From positions 1-17,498 of the forward strand of contig JAKSPG010000011.1 in the NCBI GenBank assembly GCA_024405075.1: a stretch of DNA of 17,498 bases, read 5' to 3'. The DNA comes from Elusimicrobiaceae bacterium. Lineage in GTDB: Bacteria; Elusimicrobiota; Elusimicrobia; Elusimicrobiales; Elusimicrobiaceae. Position numbers and translations under genes: made by a program. A model generated the notes under the pieces. It had not been told where the DNA came from and did no database searches. It worked only from the letters and a program-made list of their open reading frames with translations. How positions within the stretch are numbered: position 1 is the first letter of the stretch; every line of letters begins with the position of its first letter. Shown here piece by piece: positions 1 through 6,128 of the stretch.

Positions 1-86
1 GTGTTTCTATGCGGGATATAGTGGTGGGTGTGCCTAGTGCCCCGTTATACCCCGCATACCAACATTGCGGGGTGACGAACGGGGCA
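1..86. repeat. Double palindromic (REP/BIME-like) repeat, window-start copy
   Basis: Positions 1-31 are the right half of one palindrome (element A, complete at the window end). Positions 38-86 are a full second palindrome (element B) in the opposite orientation, separated by GCCTAG (32-37). Element B has outer arms TGCCCCGTT (38-46) and AACGGGGCA (78-86), and inner arms ACCCCGCA (49-56) and TGCGGGGT (66-73), with a 9-nt loop. Between outer and inner arms lie AT on one side and GACG (CGTC on the minus strand) on the other, the same asymmetric internal loop as in element A. Head-to-head pairs of imperfect palindromes resemble REP/BIME elements; that assignment is inference. Confidence 0.75.
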
Positions 87-572
87 GGTGGCTTTACACT
101 TATTGAACTACTTGTCGTTGTCCTCATTATCGGCATACTTGCCGCCGTGGCCTTGCCGCAGTATAAGGTGGCGGTAGTAAAGAGCCGACTGGCTACAATT
201 CGTCCTATTATGGCGTCTATCAAGCAAGCCGAGGAAGCATATTATATGGCTAATGGGGCATATTCTACTGCGGTTACGGATTGGGATTTGCTGGGGATAG
301 ATTTGTCCTCATGCCAACATATTGAACAACATCCGGATGTCATGCGGTGCGGACATTTTATGATAGATCCTATAGAGGGTTCCGGTAGAAATACTTTAAG
401 GGCAGGTTATTGTCCACAATCCTCCACCTGGGGTGGTGGGGCTGATTCTTGTGACTCTAGCTGGGATTTTGTGTATACAGTTTGGCTGGACTATTCAGCG
501 TATCCGGGAAAAATTGAATGTTCCGGCAGAACTGATTTGGGACAGAGAGTTTGTAAATCATTAAAGCTATAA
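9..572 (+). CDS. Type IV pilin / pseudopilin (pilin 1), 5' end within palindromic repeat
   Basis: The product carries the type IV pilin N-terminal signature GG|FTLIELLVVVLIIGILA followed by ALPQYKVAVVKSR. Cleavage by prepilin peptidase would fall between Gly and Phe, with Glu at mature position 5. The mature protein is about 160 residues with an ANGAYST motif also found in the other two pilins, and six cysteines that could form disulfides. The start is uncertain. The frame is open to the window edge, ATG at 9 gives an unusually long 28-residue leader encoded by repeat DNA, and an in-frame GTG at 72 would give a short leader. No Shine-Dalgarno precedes either. If the window ends join, the true start is the ATG at 17342. 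The gene ends at a bidirectional terminator shared with obgE. Pilus major subunit versus minor pseudopilin cannot be decided. Confidence 0.85.
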   Translation: MRDIVVGVPSAPLYPAYQHCGVTNGAGGFTLIELLVVVLIIGILAAVALPQYKVAVVKSRLATIRPIMASIKQAEEAYYMANGAYSTAVTDWDLLGIDLSSCQHIEQHPDVMRCGHFMIDPIEGSGRNTLRAGYCPQSSTWGGGADSCDSSWDFVYTVWLDYSAYPGKIECSGRTDLGQRVCKSLKL

Positions 573-576
573 AAAA

Positions 577-611
577 CCCCCGCGAAATTTCGCGGGGGCA
601 TCGCATCTTTT
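577..611. terminator. Bidirectional terminator between pilin 1 and obgE
   Basis: Perfect palindrome CCCCCGCGAAA / TTTCGCGGGGG (577-598). It is flanked by an A6 run on the left, which is a U tract for minus-strand transcripts, and by TCTTTTT-type sequence at 605-611 for plus-strand transcripts. It separates two convergent genes. Confidence 0.9.
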
Positions 612-619
612 TCTAAAAC

Positions 620-2002
620 TTATTCCTCTTTCTTGGCTTTTCTTCGTGCAGCACGTTTGGCTAACCGTTCGGCTTTGGTGGCGCGGCGTTTGTATCCTTC
701 GTGCTCGGGCTGCGTGGGGGCTTCTTCGTCCAAATCTCCGTTCCATTCAAATTCGCGCCCACCAACGATTAACGTGTCTCCGTCTTGCACGCCCAGTTTA
801 TTTAACGCTTTTTCCAACCCGATTTTTTTGAAGATACCGCGCAACCTGGCTACGGCTTCGGGTTGTGCAAAATTTGTCATGGCGATAAATTCTTCTATTT
901 TTTTACCTTTGATGTAAATGATATCATCTTCGCCGTGTTCAATCGTAAAAATCGGTTCTACTTTATGCACAACGGCTTTCTTTTCTTCGGGTTTGATAAC
1001 TTCTACCGGAGTGGCGGCTAAAATTTTAACTACTTCGTCAAGCACTGTTTGCACGCCTTCGCCCGTAGCGGCCGACATCAAAAAAACTTTTTGTTTTTTG
1101 CATTTCTTTTTCAGCATTTCGTATACTTTTTTAGCAGCCGGCAAATCCATTTTGTTTACGGCAATTAACCGCGGCTTGGCCGCCAGTTTTTTATCAAATG
1201 CTTTTAATTCTTTTTCAATCACTTTAACGGATTCTTCCGCGCTCATACCGTCAAACCCGTCGGGGTCCACCATATGCAAGAGCACGCGCGTACGCTCAAT
1301 GTGTTTTAAGAATTGGTGGCCAAGCCCTTTGCCTTCGCTGGCCCCTTCAATAATACCGGGAATATCGGCTGTAGCAAAGCTGATTCCCTTGTGGAGCGTA
1401 ACCCCCAAATTAGGGTTTAACGTCGTAAACGGATAATCGGCAATGCGTGGGCGCGCGGCGGAAATGCGGCTTAAAAACGTACTTTTGCCTGCATTAGGGA
1501 AACCGACTAACCCTAAATCGGCCAGGACTTTTAATTCCAAAATTAATGTAGCTTCCTGCCCGGGTTGGCCGTTTTCGGCGATGTGCGGGGCGGTATTGTT
1601 GCGGGTCTTAAACGATTGGTTGCCGCGCCCGCCCATGCCGCCTTTGGCAGCTACGAATTGTTGACCGGGTTTTGTTAAATCAACTAAAATTTCGCCGTCT
1701 TGTCGTACGATTGTACCGCATGGCACGCGCACAATTTTGTCTTCCCCTGCGCGGCCTGTTTTATTGTACGTGCCGCCTTTTTCACCGTTTTGCGCTTCAA
1801 TGTGTGGGTTGTAAGCAAGTTCAAGTAGCGTAGTTAAATTGGGGTCGGCCTGCAAGATAATATCGCCGCCTTTGCCGCCGCAACCGCCGTTGGGGCCGCC
1901 GAACTCAATAAATTTTTCGCGACGGAAAGACAAACACCCATCGCCGCCTTTACCGGCGGTGATGTAAATTTTAACACGGTCTAAAAAACTGCCTGATTGC
2001 AT
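620..2002 (-). CDS. obgE: Obg family GTPase (ObgE/CgtA)
   Basis: Essential ribosome-associated GTPase acting in late 50S assembly and stress signalling (family knowledge). Of 460 residues, the glycine-rich Obg fold occupies about 1-158 (repeated GGKGG/GGRGN motifs). The G domain follows with P-loop GFPNAGKST (167-175), DIPG (213-216), NKMD (283-286) and SAATGEG (310-316). An OCT domain spans roughly 338-425, and a lysine/arginine-rich tail ends the protein. The start ATG has AGAGGAT 5 nt upstream. The gene lies downstream of rplU-rpmA, the classic rplU-rpmA-obgE order, but a strong terminator intervenes, so expression is probably lower than that of the ribosomal protein genes or depends on a promoter I cannot identify in 2003-2050. 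Confidence 0.97.
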   Translation of the reverse strand: MQSGSFLDRVKIYITAGKGGDGCLSFRREKFIEFGGPNGGCGGKGGDIILQADPNLTTLLELAYNPHIEAQNGEKGGTYNKTGRAGEDKIVRVPCGTIVRQDGEILVDLTKPGQQFVAAKGGMGGRGNQSFKTRNNTAPHIAENGQPGQEATLILELKVLADLGLVGFPNAGKSTFLSRISAARPRIADYPFTTLNPNLGVTLHKGISFATADIPGIIEGASEGKGLGHQFLKHIERTRVLLHMVDPDGFDGMSAEESVKVIEKELKAFDKKLAAKPRLIAVNKMDLPAAKKVYEMLKKKCKKQKVFLMSAATGEGVQTVLDEVVKILAATPVEVIKPEEKKAVVHKVEPIFTIEHGEDDIIYIKGKKIEEFIAMTNFAQPEAVARLRGIFKKIGLEKALNKLGVQDGDTLIVGGREFEWNGDLDEEAPTQPEHEGYKRRATKAERLAKRAARRKAKKEE

Positions 2003-2044
2003 AAATCCTCTTTGGCGGCGTGGCCTGTAATATCGTACAAAAAT

Positions 2045-2072
2045 AAAAAAGCGGCAGGAAAATTCCTGCCGC
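2045..2072 (-). terminator. Terminator after rpmA
   Basis: Stem GCGGCAGGAA / TTCCTGCCGC (2051-2072) with an A6 run just left of it, which is a U tract on the minus-strand transcript. It lies between rpmA and obgE and probably reduces read-through into obgE. Confidence 0.9.
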
Positions 2073-2089
2073 TTAATTAGGCCAAAAGT

Positions 2090-2464
2090 TTATTTGTCCG
2101 CTTTTTTAGCAGCCGGTTTAGCAGCTTTTTTGGCGGGTGCCTTTTTGGCAGCAGCTTTCGGGGCTGCGGCTTTTTTAGCAGGCACTTTTTTGGCTTCTTT
2201 GGTTTCCGCAACTTTGGGGTACACGGAAATTTGTTGTTTGCCTCTGCGTACCCATTCAAAGGTAACGATGCCGCTTACGCGGGCAAAGAGGCTGTCATCA
2301 CTGCTGCGGGTTACGTTGGTACCGGGCAAGAATTTGGTACCGCGTTGGCGCACAATGATTTCCCCAGCGTTTACAAACTGGGAGCCGTAACGTTTAATAC
2401 CTAAACGTTGGCCGTGGCTGTCTCTTCCGTTAGAGGAAGAACCTTGAGCTTTTGTATGTGCCAT
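2090..2464 (-). CDS. rpmA: 50S ribosomal protein L27 with Ala/Lys-rich C-terminal tail
   Basis: Large-subunit protein whose N-terminus reaches the peptidyl transferase centre. The sequence starts MAHTKAQGSSSNGRDS and contains LGIKRYG and GTKFLPG, diagnostic of L27, and there is no Firmicutes-type cleavable N-terminal extension. The usual family length is about 85 residues. This one has 124 because of a roughly 40-residue low-complexity tail made of AKKA/PKAA-type repeats, resembling histone H1-like tails. GGGAGAT precedes the start. The gene begins 15 nt after rplU ends, so the two are co-transcribed. Confidence 0.97.
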   Translation of the reverse strand: MAHTKAQGSSSNGRDSHGQRLGIKRYGSQFVNAGEIIVRQRGTKFLPGTNVTRSSDDSLFARVSGIVTFEWVRRGKQQISVYPKVAETKEAKKVPAKKAAAPKAAAKKAPAKKAAKPAAKKADK

Positions 2465-2479
2465 TGTTTATCTCCCAAT

Positions 2480-2788
2480 TTATAACTGGATATCCGTGAT
2501 TTTAATTTGCGTTAAGTATTGTCTGTGCCCTTGGGTGCGTTCGTACCCTTTTTTCGGGCGGCGTTTATAGACAATGACTTTTTGACCTCTCAAATGTTTT
2601 ACCACTTGAGCGGTGACCTTGGCCGCTTGCGCAGCTTTGGTATCTGCCGAGGTACCTTCTTCGTTGGCGGCCCAGAGAACTTTAAGTTCTACGGTGTCTC
2701 CCACCTTCGCGTCCAGTTTTTCAACCTGCAGATCTTGACCGGGTTTTACCCAGTACTGTTTTCCACCAGTTTCAATAATTGCGTACAT
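2480..2788 (-). CDS. rplU: 50S ribosomal protein L21
   Basis: Large-subunit protein that binds 23S rRNA. The 102-residue product begins MYAIIETGGKQYWVKPGQ and ends with the conserved GHRQYLTQIKI segment, matching L21 in full length. An ATG-initiated upstream extension of 33 codons exists but covers the promoter and leader and has no L21 similarity, so the ATG at 2788 is chosen. A weak GGA Shine-Dalgarno lies upstream. It is the first gene of the operon with rpmA, and its promoter carries an extended -10 about 50 nt upstream. Confidence 0.97.
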   Translation of the reverse strand: MYAIIETGGKQYWVKPGQDLQVEKLDAKVGDTVELKVLWAANEEGTSADTKAAQAAKVTAQVVKHLRGQKVIVYKRRPKKGYERTQGHRQYLTQIKITDIQL

Positions 2789-2801
2789 AAGTTTTTTCCA
2801 A

Positions 2802-2828
2802 CGAAATTTTCCGCTTGGGGAAATTTCG
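2802..2828 (-). promoter_or_regulatory. Hairpin in rplU leader, possible L21 autoregulatory site
   Basis: CGAAATTT..CC and GG..AAATTTCG arms form a stem about 13 nt before the rplU start. It is not followed by a U tract, so it is not a terminator. L21 leaders that bind the ribosomal protein are known in some phyla; equating this hairpin with one is inference. Confidence 0.4.
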
Positions 2829-2836
2829 CTACTATA

Positions 2837-2845
2837 ATTATAGCA
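2837..2845 (-). promoter_or_regulatory. rplU promoter, extended -10
   Basis: Minus strand reads TGC-TATAAT, a consensus -10 with the TG extension. No good -35 lies at 16-18 bp, which fits extended -10 promoters. Transcription would start near 2830. Confidence 0.7.
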
Positions 2846-2930
2846 TAAATAAAGCGTAAAAAGGGAGGAATAAGCAAGCAACGTCAAAATTTAATAAAAT
2901 ATAAGTAACTTCAAATTTTGATTATTTCGT

Positions 2931-4049
2931 ATGCCCACAACCATGAAAGAAGATTACTACCAAATTCTAGGAATTGAACGCACGGCCAGCGAAGTGGAAA
3001 TAAAGTCCGCTTTTCGTAAGCAGGCCATGAAATATCACCCCGACCGCAACCCCGGTAACAAAGAGGCGGAAGAACAGTTTAAAAAAGTAAACGAGGCGTT
3101 TTCCGTCCTCTCCGACCCGCAAAAAAAGCAGATGTACGACCAATACGGTCACGAGGGCCTTAACGGTGCGGGAGGTTTTGGCGGATTTAACGCAAGCGGC
3201 TTTGGCGACATAGGGGATATTTTCGGCTCTATGTTTGGCGATATTTTCGGTGGCGGTTTTGGCGGCGGCCGGCGTAACGCTGCGCCGCGCGCGCGCCGCG
3301 GGGAAGATTTAAAATTAGATGTTACGCTTACGCTGGAAGAAGCGTTTAGCGGCAAGGAAGTTCCCGTGGAATATACGCGGCTGGATAACTGTTCCACCTG
3401 CGACGGCTCCGGCGCGGCCCCGGGCAGCGCACGCAAAACGTGTCGCTCGTGTGGCGGCTCGGGTACGGTGACGTATTCGCAAGGATTTTTCAGCATGCGC
3501 CAAGTCTGCCCCGATTGCGGCGGTCGCGGCACGGTGGTGGAAAAACCGTGTTCTGCTTGCCGCGGGTCCGGCACGAAACGCGTGAAAGAAAATATCACTG
3601 TTAAGGTCCCTTCCGGGGTGCGTAGCGGTATTACCCTGCGTGTTTCCAACGGGGGAGACATTGGCACGAACGGCGGGGGTTTCGGCGATTTATATGTAGA
3701 GGTACACGTTAAGGAACATAAAATTTTCCGCCGCGATGGCGACGATTTAATTTTAGACGCGCAAATTACCTATCCGCAAGCGGTATTGGGCGGAAGCATT
3801 AAAGTGCCGACGATTGAGGGGAAAGAAATAGAAGTGGAAATTCCCAAAGGCACGCAGTTTGGAGAGGTGTTGAAAATGCAAGGCAACGGCATGCCCAAAC
3901 TGGGTAAAAAAGGGTTTGGCGATTTGCTTATCAACGTGAAAATTGAAGTACCCAAAAAGCCTACCGCCCGTCAAAAAGAATTATTGGAAGAACTGGCGAA
4001 GGAAACCGGTGGCAAAAAAAGTTTCTTTAAGGACTTGTTCGGGAAATAG
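2931..4049 (+). CDS. dnaJ: Chaperone DnaJ (type I Hsp40)
   Basis: Co-chaperone that delivers unfolded clients to DnaK and stimulates its ATPase. All type I parts are present. There is a J domain with the HPD motif (YHPDRNP), then a Gly/Phe-rich linker (GGFGGFNASGFGDIG). A zinc-binding domain follows with four CxxCxGxG-type repeats (CSTCDGSG, CRSCGGSG, CPDCGGRG, CSACRGSG), then the substrate-binding C-terminal region. Length 372 is normal. ATG at 2931 is listed, but ATG at 2943 (MKEDYYQILG) matches family starts better. Neither has a Shine-Dalgarno. No dnaK or grpE is nearby. It is followed by a strong terminator. Confidence 0.97.
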   Translation: MPTTMKEDYYQILGIERTASEVEIKSAFRKQAMKYHPDRNPGNKEAEEQFKKVNEAFSVLSDPQKKQMYDQYGHEGLNGAGGFGGFNASGFGDIGDIFGSMFGDIFGGGFGGGRRNAAPRARRGEDLKLDVTLTLEEAFSGKEVPVEYTRLDNCSTCDGSGAAPGSARKTCRSCGGSGTVTYSQGFFSMRQVCPDCGGRGTVVEKPCSACRGSGTKRVKENITVKVPSGVRSGITLRVSNGGDIGTNGGGFGDLYVEVHVKEHKIFRRDGDDLILDAQITYPQAVLGGSIKVPTIEGKEIEVEIPKGTQFGEVLKMQGNGMPKLGKKGFGDLLINVKIEVPKKPTARQKELLEELAKETGGKKSFFKDLFGK

Positions 4050-4069
4050 TTGTATTTTACAGTTTTGTA

Positions 4070-4130
4070 AAAATGCCTTTAGAAAATCTTGTTTGTCTGG
4101 AGATTTTTGTCTAAAGGCATTTTATTTGGC
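4070..4130. terminator. Terminator after dnaJ (bidirectional)
   Basis: A 14-bp stem, AAAATGCCTTTAGA (4070-4083) with TCTAAAGGCATTTT (4110-4123), has an inner AAATCT/AGATTT helix and T-rich flank. Flanking A and T runs make it usable from both strands, so it also separates dnaJ from convergent pilin 2. Confidence 0.85.
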
Positions 4131-4147
4131 AGGTGAAAGGAATTTAA

Positions 4148-4630
4148 TTAGTCGTAGGAAATCGGCATTTTATACCGCCAACTGCCGGGTTTATATTCTA
4201 CACCGTTTTTGCCTCCCATACTCTCGCAAAGATAGCGATGTTCTTTGCTTGCGAAACAATAAGTAAGATTTTTCCATTCCAAACCGATAGACCATTGCGC
4301 GTAGGACATTTTGCGGGATTGACACGCGAGGGCCCCCTCCGCGACGGCGCATTTGGCCCCTTTCCCTACTTCATAGTTGCCATATTGTTCGTCATATTTT
4401 AGGGGATATTCAATATCTAAATCTTCCAAATGAGTTGTATATTCCCCATTGGCTAAAAAATACACTTCTTCGGCGCGTTTGAGCGAACTGGCAATTTGTA
4501 TCATTTCAGCAAAACGGCTTCTATCTACTGCTCTTTTATACTGTGGCAAGGCCACAGTGGCTAAAATCCCCACGATAAGAACAACGACAAGAAGTTCTAT
4601 GAGGGTAAATGCTTGATGGTTGTGTTTCAT
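4148..4630 (-). CDS. Type IV pilin / pseudopilin (pilin 2)
   Basis: 160 residues. Short leader MKHNHQA, then FTLIELLVVVLIVGILA and ALPQYKRAVDRSR, so it is a class III-signal type IV pilin-like protein anchored in the inner membrane until assembled. The residue before the cleavage site is Ala rather than the usual Gly, which prepilin peptidases tolerate less well. It shares with pilins 1 and 3 the A-E-E-x-Y/F-x-x-ANGxYxT segment and two C-terminal cysteine pairs (C-x8-C, then C-x9-C). AGGAG lies 9 nt before the ATG. The gene stands alone, converging on dnaJ, and is preceded by the structured leader at 4674-4870. Major versus minor pilin is unresolved. Confidence 0.9.
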   Translation of the reverse strand: MKHNHQAFTLIELLVVVLIVGILATVALPQYKRAVDRSRFAEMIQIASSLKRAEEVYFLANGEYTTHLEDLDIEYPLKYDEQYGNYEVGKGAKCAVAEGALACQSRKMSYAQWSIGLEWKNLTYCFASKEHRYLCESMGGKNGVEYKPGSWRYKMPISYD

Positions 4631-4673
4631 GTGATTTCTCCTGGTCTAAAATCTGTTTTGAAACCCAACAGAA

Positions 4674-4870
4674 ACGGCTGTTATTCTGGAGCCTTTTGAG
4701 CTAACCCCAAAAATAACAGCCGTAGTTTATCGCAAAACGATAAACGTTTGACACGAAACAAACGGCTCATGACTTCCGTTTATTTCGTGCCTAAACGACT
4801 GTTTTTGGAGCTCAAAAGTGCCGGGCGGTTTCCCACTAGCTCTCCGTTTCTTAAACGGTTCCAAAAACAG
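4674..4870 (-). ncRNA. Structured 5' leader RNA of pilin 2 (candidate cis-regulatory motif, copy 1)
   Basis: Read on the minus strand, four helices are visible. Stem A: CTGTTTTTGG (from 4870) with CCAAAAACAG (to 4799), enclosing small hairpins such as CCGTTT-AAG-AAACGG. Stem B: CACGAAATAAACGG with CCGTTTGTTTCGTG (4752-4789), containing a G-U pair. Stem C: TTTATCG-TTTTG-CGATAAA (4726-4744). Stem D: ACGGCTGTTATT with AATAACAGCCGT (4674-4723), whose loop holds TTGGGG and GCTCC. Stem D ends 43 nt before the ATG and is followed by a moderately U-rich stretch. The same architecture precedes pilin 3, with compensatory changes. No known riboswitch family is recognised. Confidence 0.75.
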
Positions 4871-4901
4871 AATAAAATTTTAGTACTTCACCAACACAAC
4901 C

Positions 4902-4910
4902 AGTATAGCA
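4902..4910 (-). promoter_or_regulatory. Pilin 2 promoter, extended -10
   Basis: Minus strand reads TGC-TATACT about 30 nt upstream of the structured leader. No clear -35. It starts only about 30 nt after the mnmA stop codon, with no terminator between, so read-through from mnmA is also possible. Confidence 0.6.
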
Positions 4911-4941
4911 AATTTGCCGGGGCCGGTTGCGTAAAAAGGGC

Positions 4942-6021
4942 TTATTCAATCATTCCGCCGCCAAGGACCACGTCCCCGTTGTACATCACCGCACTTTGCC
5001 CGGCGGTAATAGATAGTTGCGGCTCGTCAAATTTTGCCCGGATTTTTCCGTCTGCCAACACGCGCACGTGCGCTTTAGCGGGTAGGTGCAAATTGCGGAT
5101 TTTAATTTCGCAATCAAACTCTTGTGCCGGTGCCGCGCCCGCTATCCAACTGACATTCTGCGCGGTTAGTTCGTCGTGGTACAGAGCTGCTTTCGGGCCG
5201 ATAACCACTTGGTTTTTCTCGGCTTTGATACCTACCACGTACATCGGCTCGCTAAACCCGCTTAAGCCCAGGCCTTTGCGTTTGCCAATCGTGTAATTCC
5301 AAATACCGTCGTGGCGGCCGATAACTTTCCCATCGGTGGTAATCATCTCGCCCGGCTTGTTAGGAAAGTTTAACAGGTCATTATAGTCGCCGCAGTAAAA
5401 ATCTTGGCTGTCCTCTTTATCAGCCACGGCCAAGCCGGCGTTGCGTGCGATTTGGCGTATCTCGGGTTTTGTTTTTTCGCCCAACGGAAATAACACGTTG
5501 GCCAACTGTTTTTGCCCCAAGCGGTGTAAAAAATAACTTTGGTCGCGTGATAAATCTACGGCTTTTTTAAGTAGATATGTGTTTGATTTCTCGTCAAATA
5601 CGACACGCGCGTAATGGCCGGTGGCAAATTTATCAAATGCAAGCCCCTGCGCGGCCGCCGCGCTTGGGAGTACGCCAAATTTGATTAAGCTATTGCATAA
5701 CACGCACGGATTGGGGGTGCGTCCGCACGCATATTCCAGGCGAAAATTGTCCAACACGGTTTGGCGGTATTGCGTGCGGCAATCCACGGTTACGTGTTCT
5801 ATGCCCAGCTTTTGAGCAATCGCTTTTACTTCGGCCAAGTCCTCTTTTTCCGGAGATAAACAGGCGTTTTTTTGGTATTCCCCTTTGGGAACGGGGAGAG
5901 AAGGATCCCACACCAGCATCGTAGCACCGATGACGCGGTAGCCTTGCTCTTTAAGCAGTACGGCCGTGGCGGCAGAATCTACTCCGCCGCTAAGCCCGAC
6001 GAGTACAGTCTCTTTTTCCAT
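4942..6021 (-). CDS. mnmA: tRNA-specific 2-thiouridylase MnmA
   Basis: Cytoplasmic enzyme that adenylates U34 of tRNA(Lys, Glu, Gln) and replaces the 2-oxygen with sulfur. The PP-loop SGGVDS is at 11-16. The two catalytic cysteines sit in NPCVLCN (Cys106) and DFYCGDYND (Cys210), and GHYARV and SQDFYCG are family hallmarks. The 359-residue length is standard. GAGGT lies about 6 nt upstream of the ATG. The gene follows the HD-GYP gene after about 107 nt. A possible -10 (TACAAT) lies in that gap on the minus strand but is weak. Confidence 0.97.
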   Translation of the reverse strand: MEKETVLVGLSGGVDSAATAVLLKEQGYRVIGATMLVWDPSLPVPKGEYQKNACLSPEKEDLAEVKAIAQKLGIEHVTVDCRTQYRQTVLDNFRLEYACGRTPNPCVLCNSLIKFGVLPSAAAAQGLAFDKFATGHYARVVFDEKSNTYLLKKAVDLSRDQSYFLHRLGQKQLANVLFPLGEKTKPEIRQIARNAGLAVADKEDSQDFYCGDYNDLLNFPNKPGEMITTDGKVIGRHDGIWNYTIGKRKGLGLSGFSEPMYVVGIKAEKNQVVIGPKAALYHDELTAQNVSWIAGAAPAQEFDCEIKIRNLHLPAKAHVRVLADGKIRAKFDEPQLSITAGQSAVMYNGDVVLGGGMIE

Positions 6022-6128
6022 CAGAACCTCACGTTAAAAACAAATTTGTACTTAAGGTTGAAAGCCAAAAGGACACTTATATTGTAGTATTTTTGCGCGG
6101 CTGTTTTGTAGCCCGGCCGAAAGTACGT

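Noticed and set aside
918..1436. 172-codon plus-strand frame inside obgE
   Set aside because: Antisense shadow of the GTPase domain with no domain or start signal.
3149..3667. 172-codon minus-strand frame inside dnaJ
   Set aside because: Low-complexity Pro/Ser/Arg product mirrors the Gly-rich and Cys-rich dnaJ sequence; no independent support.
4313..4319. GCGGGAT half-site like the inner arm of the palindromic element
   Set aside because: Only a single short half with no partner arm; it lies inside the pilin 2 coding sequence.
4674..4870. Identification of the pilin leader as a GEMM (cyclic-di-GMP) riboswitch
   Set aside because: Tempting because of pilins and an HD-GYP gene nearby, but the GEMM consensus loops and tetraloop/receptor are not seen and the element is about twice as long.
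4631..4941. Plus-strand frame (4748-5296) or other coding in the pilin 2 upstream gap
   Set aside because: It lies over the RNA helices and runs antisense into mnmA; no ribosome binding site or similarity.
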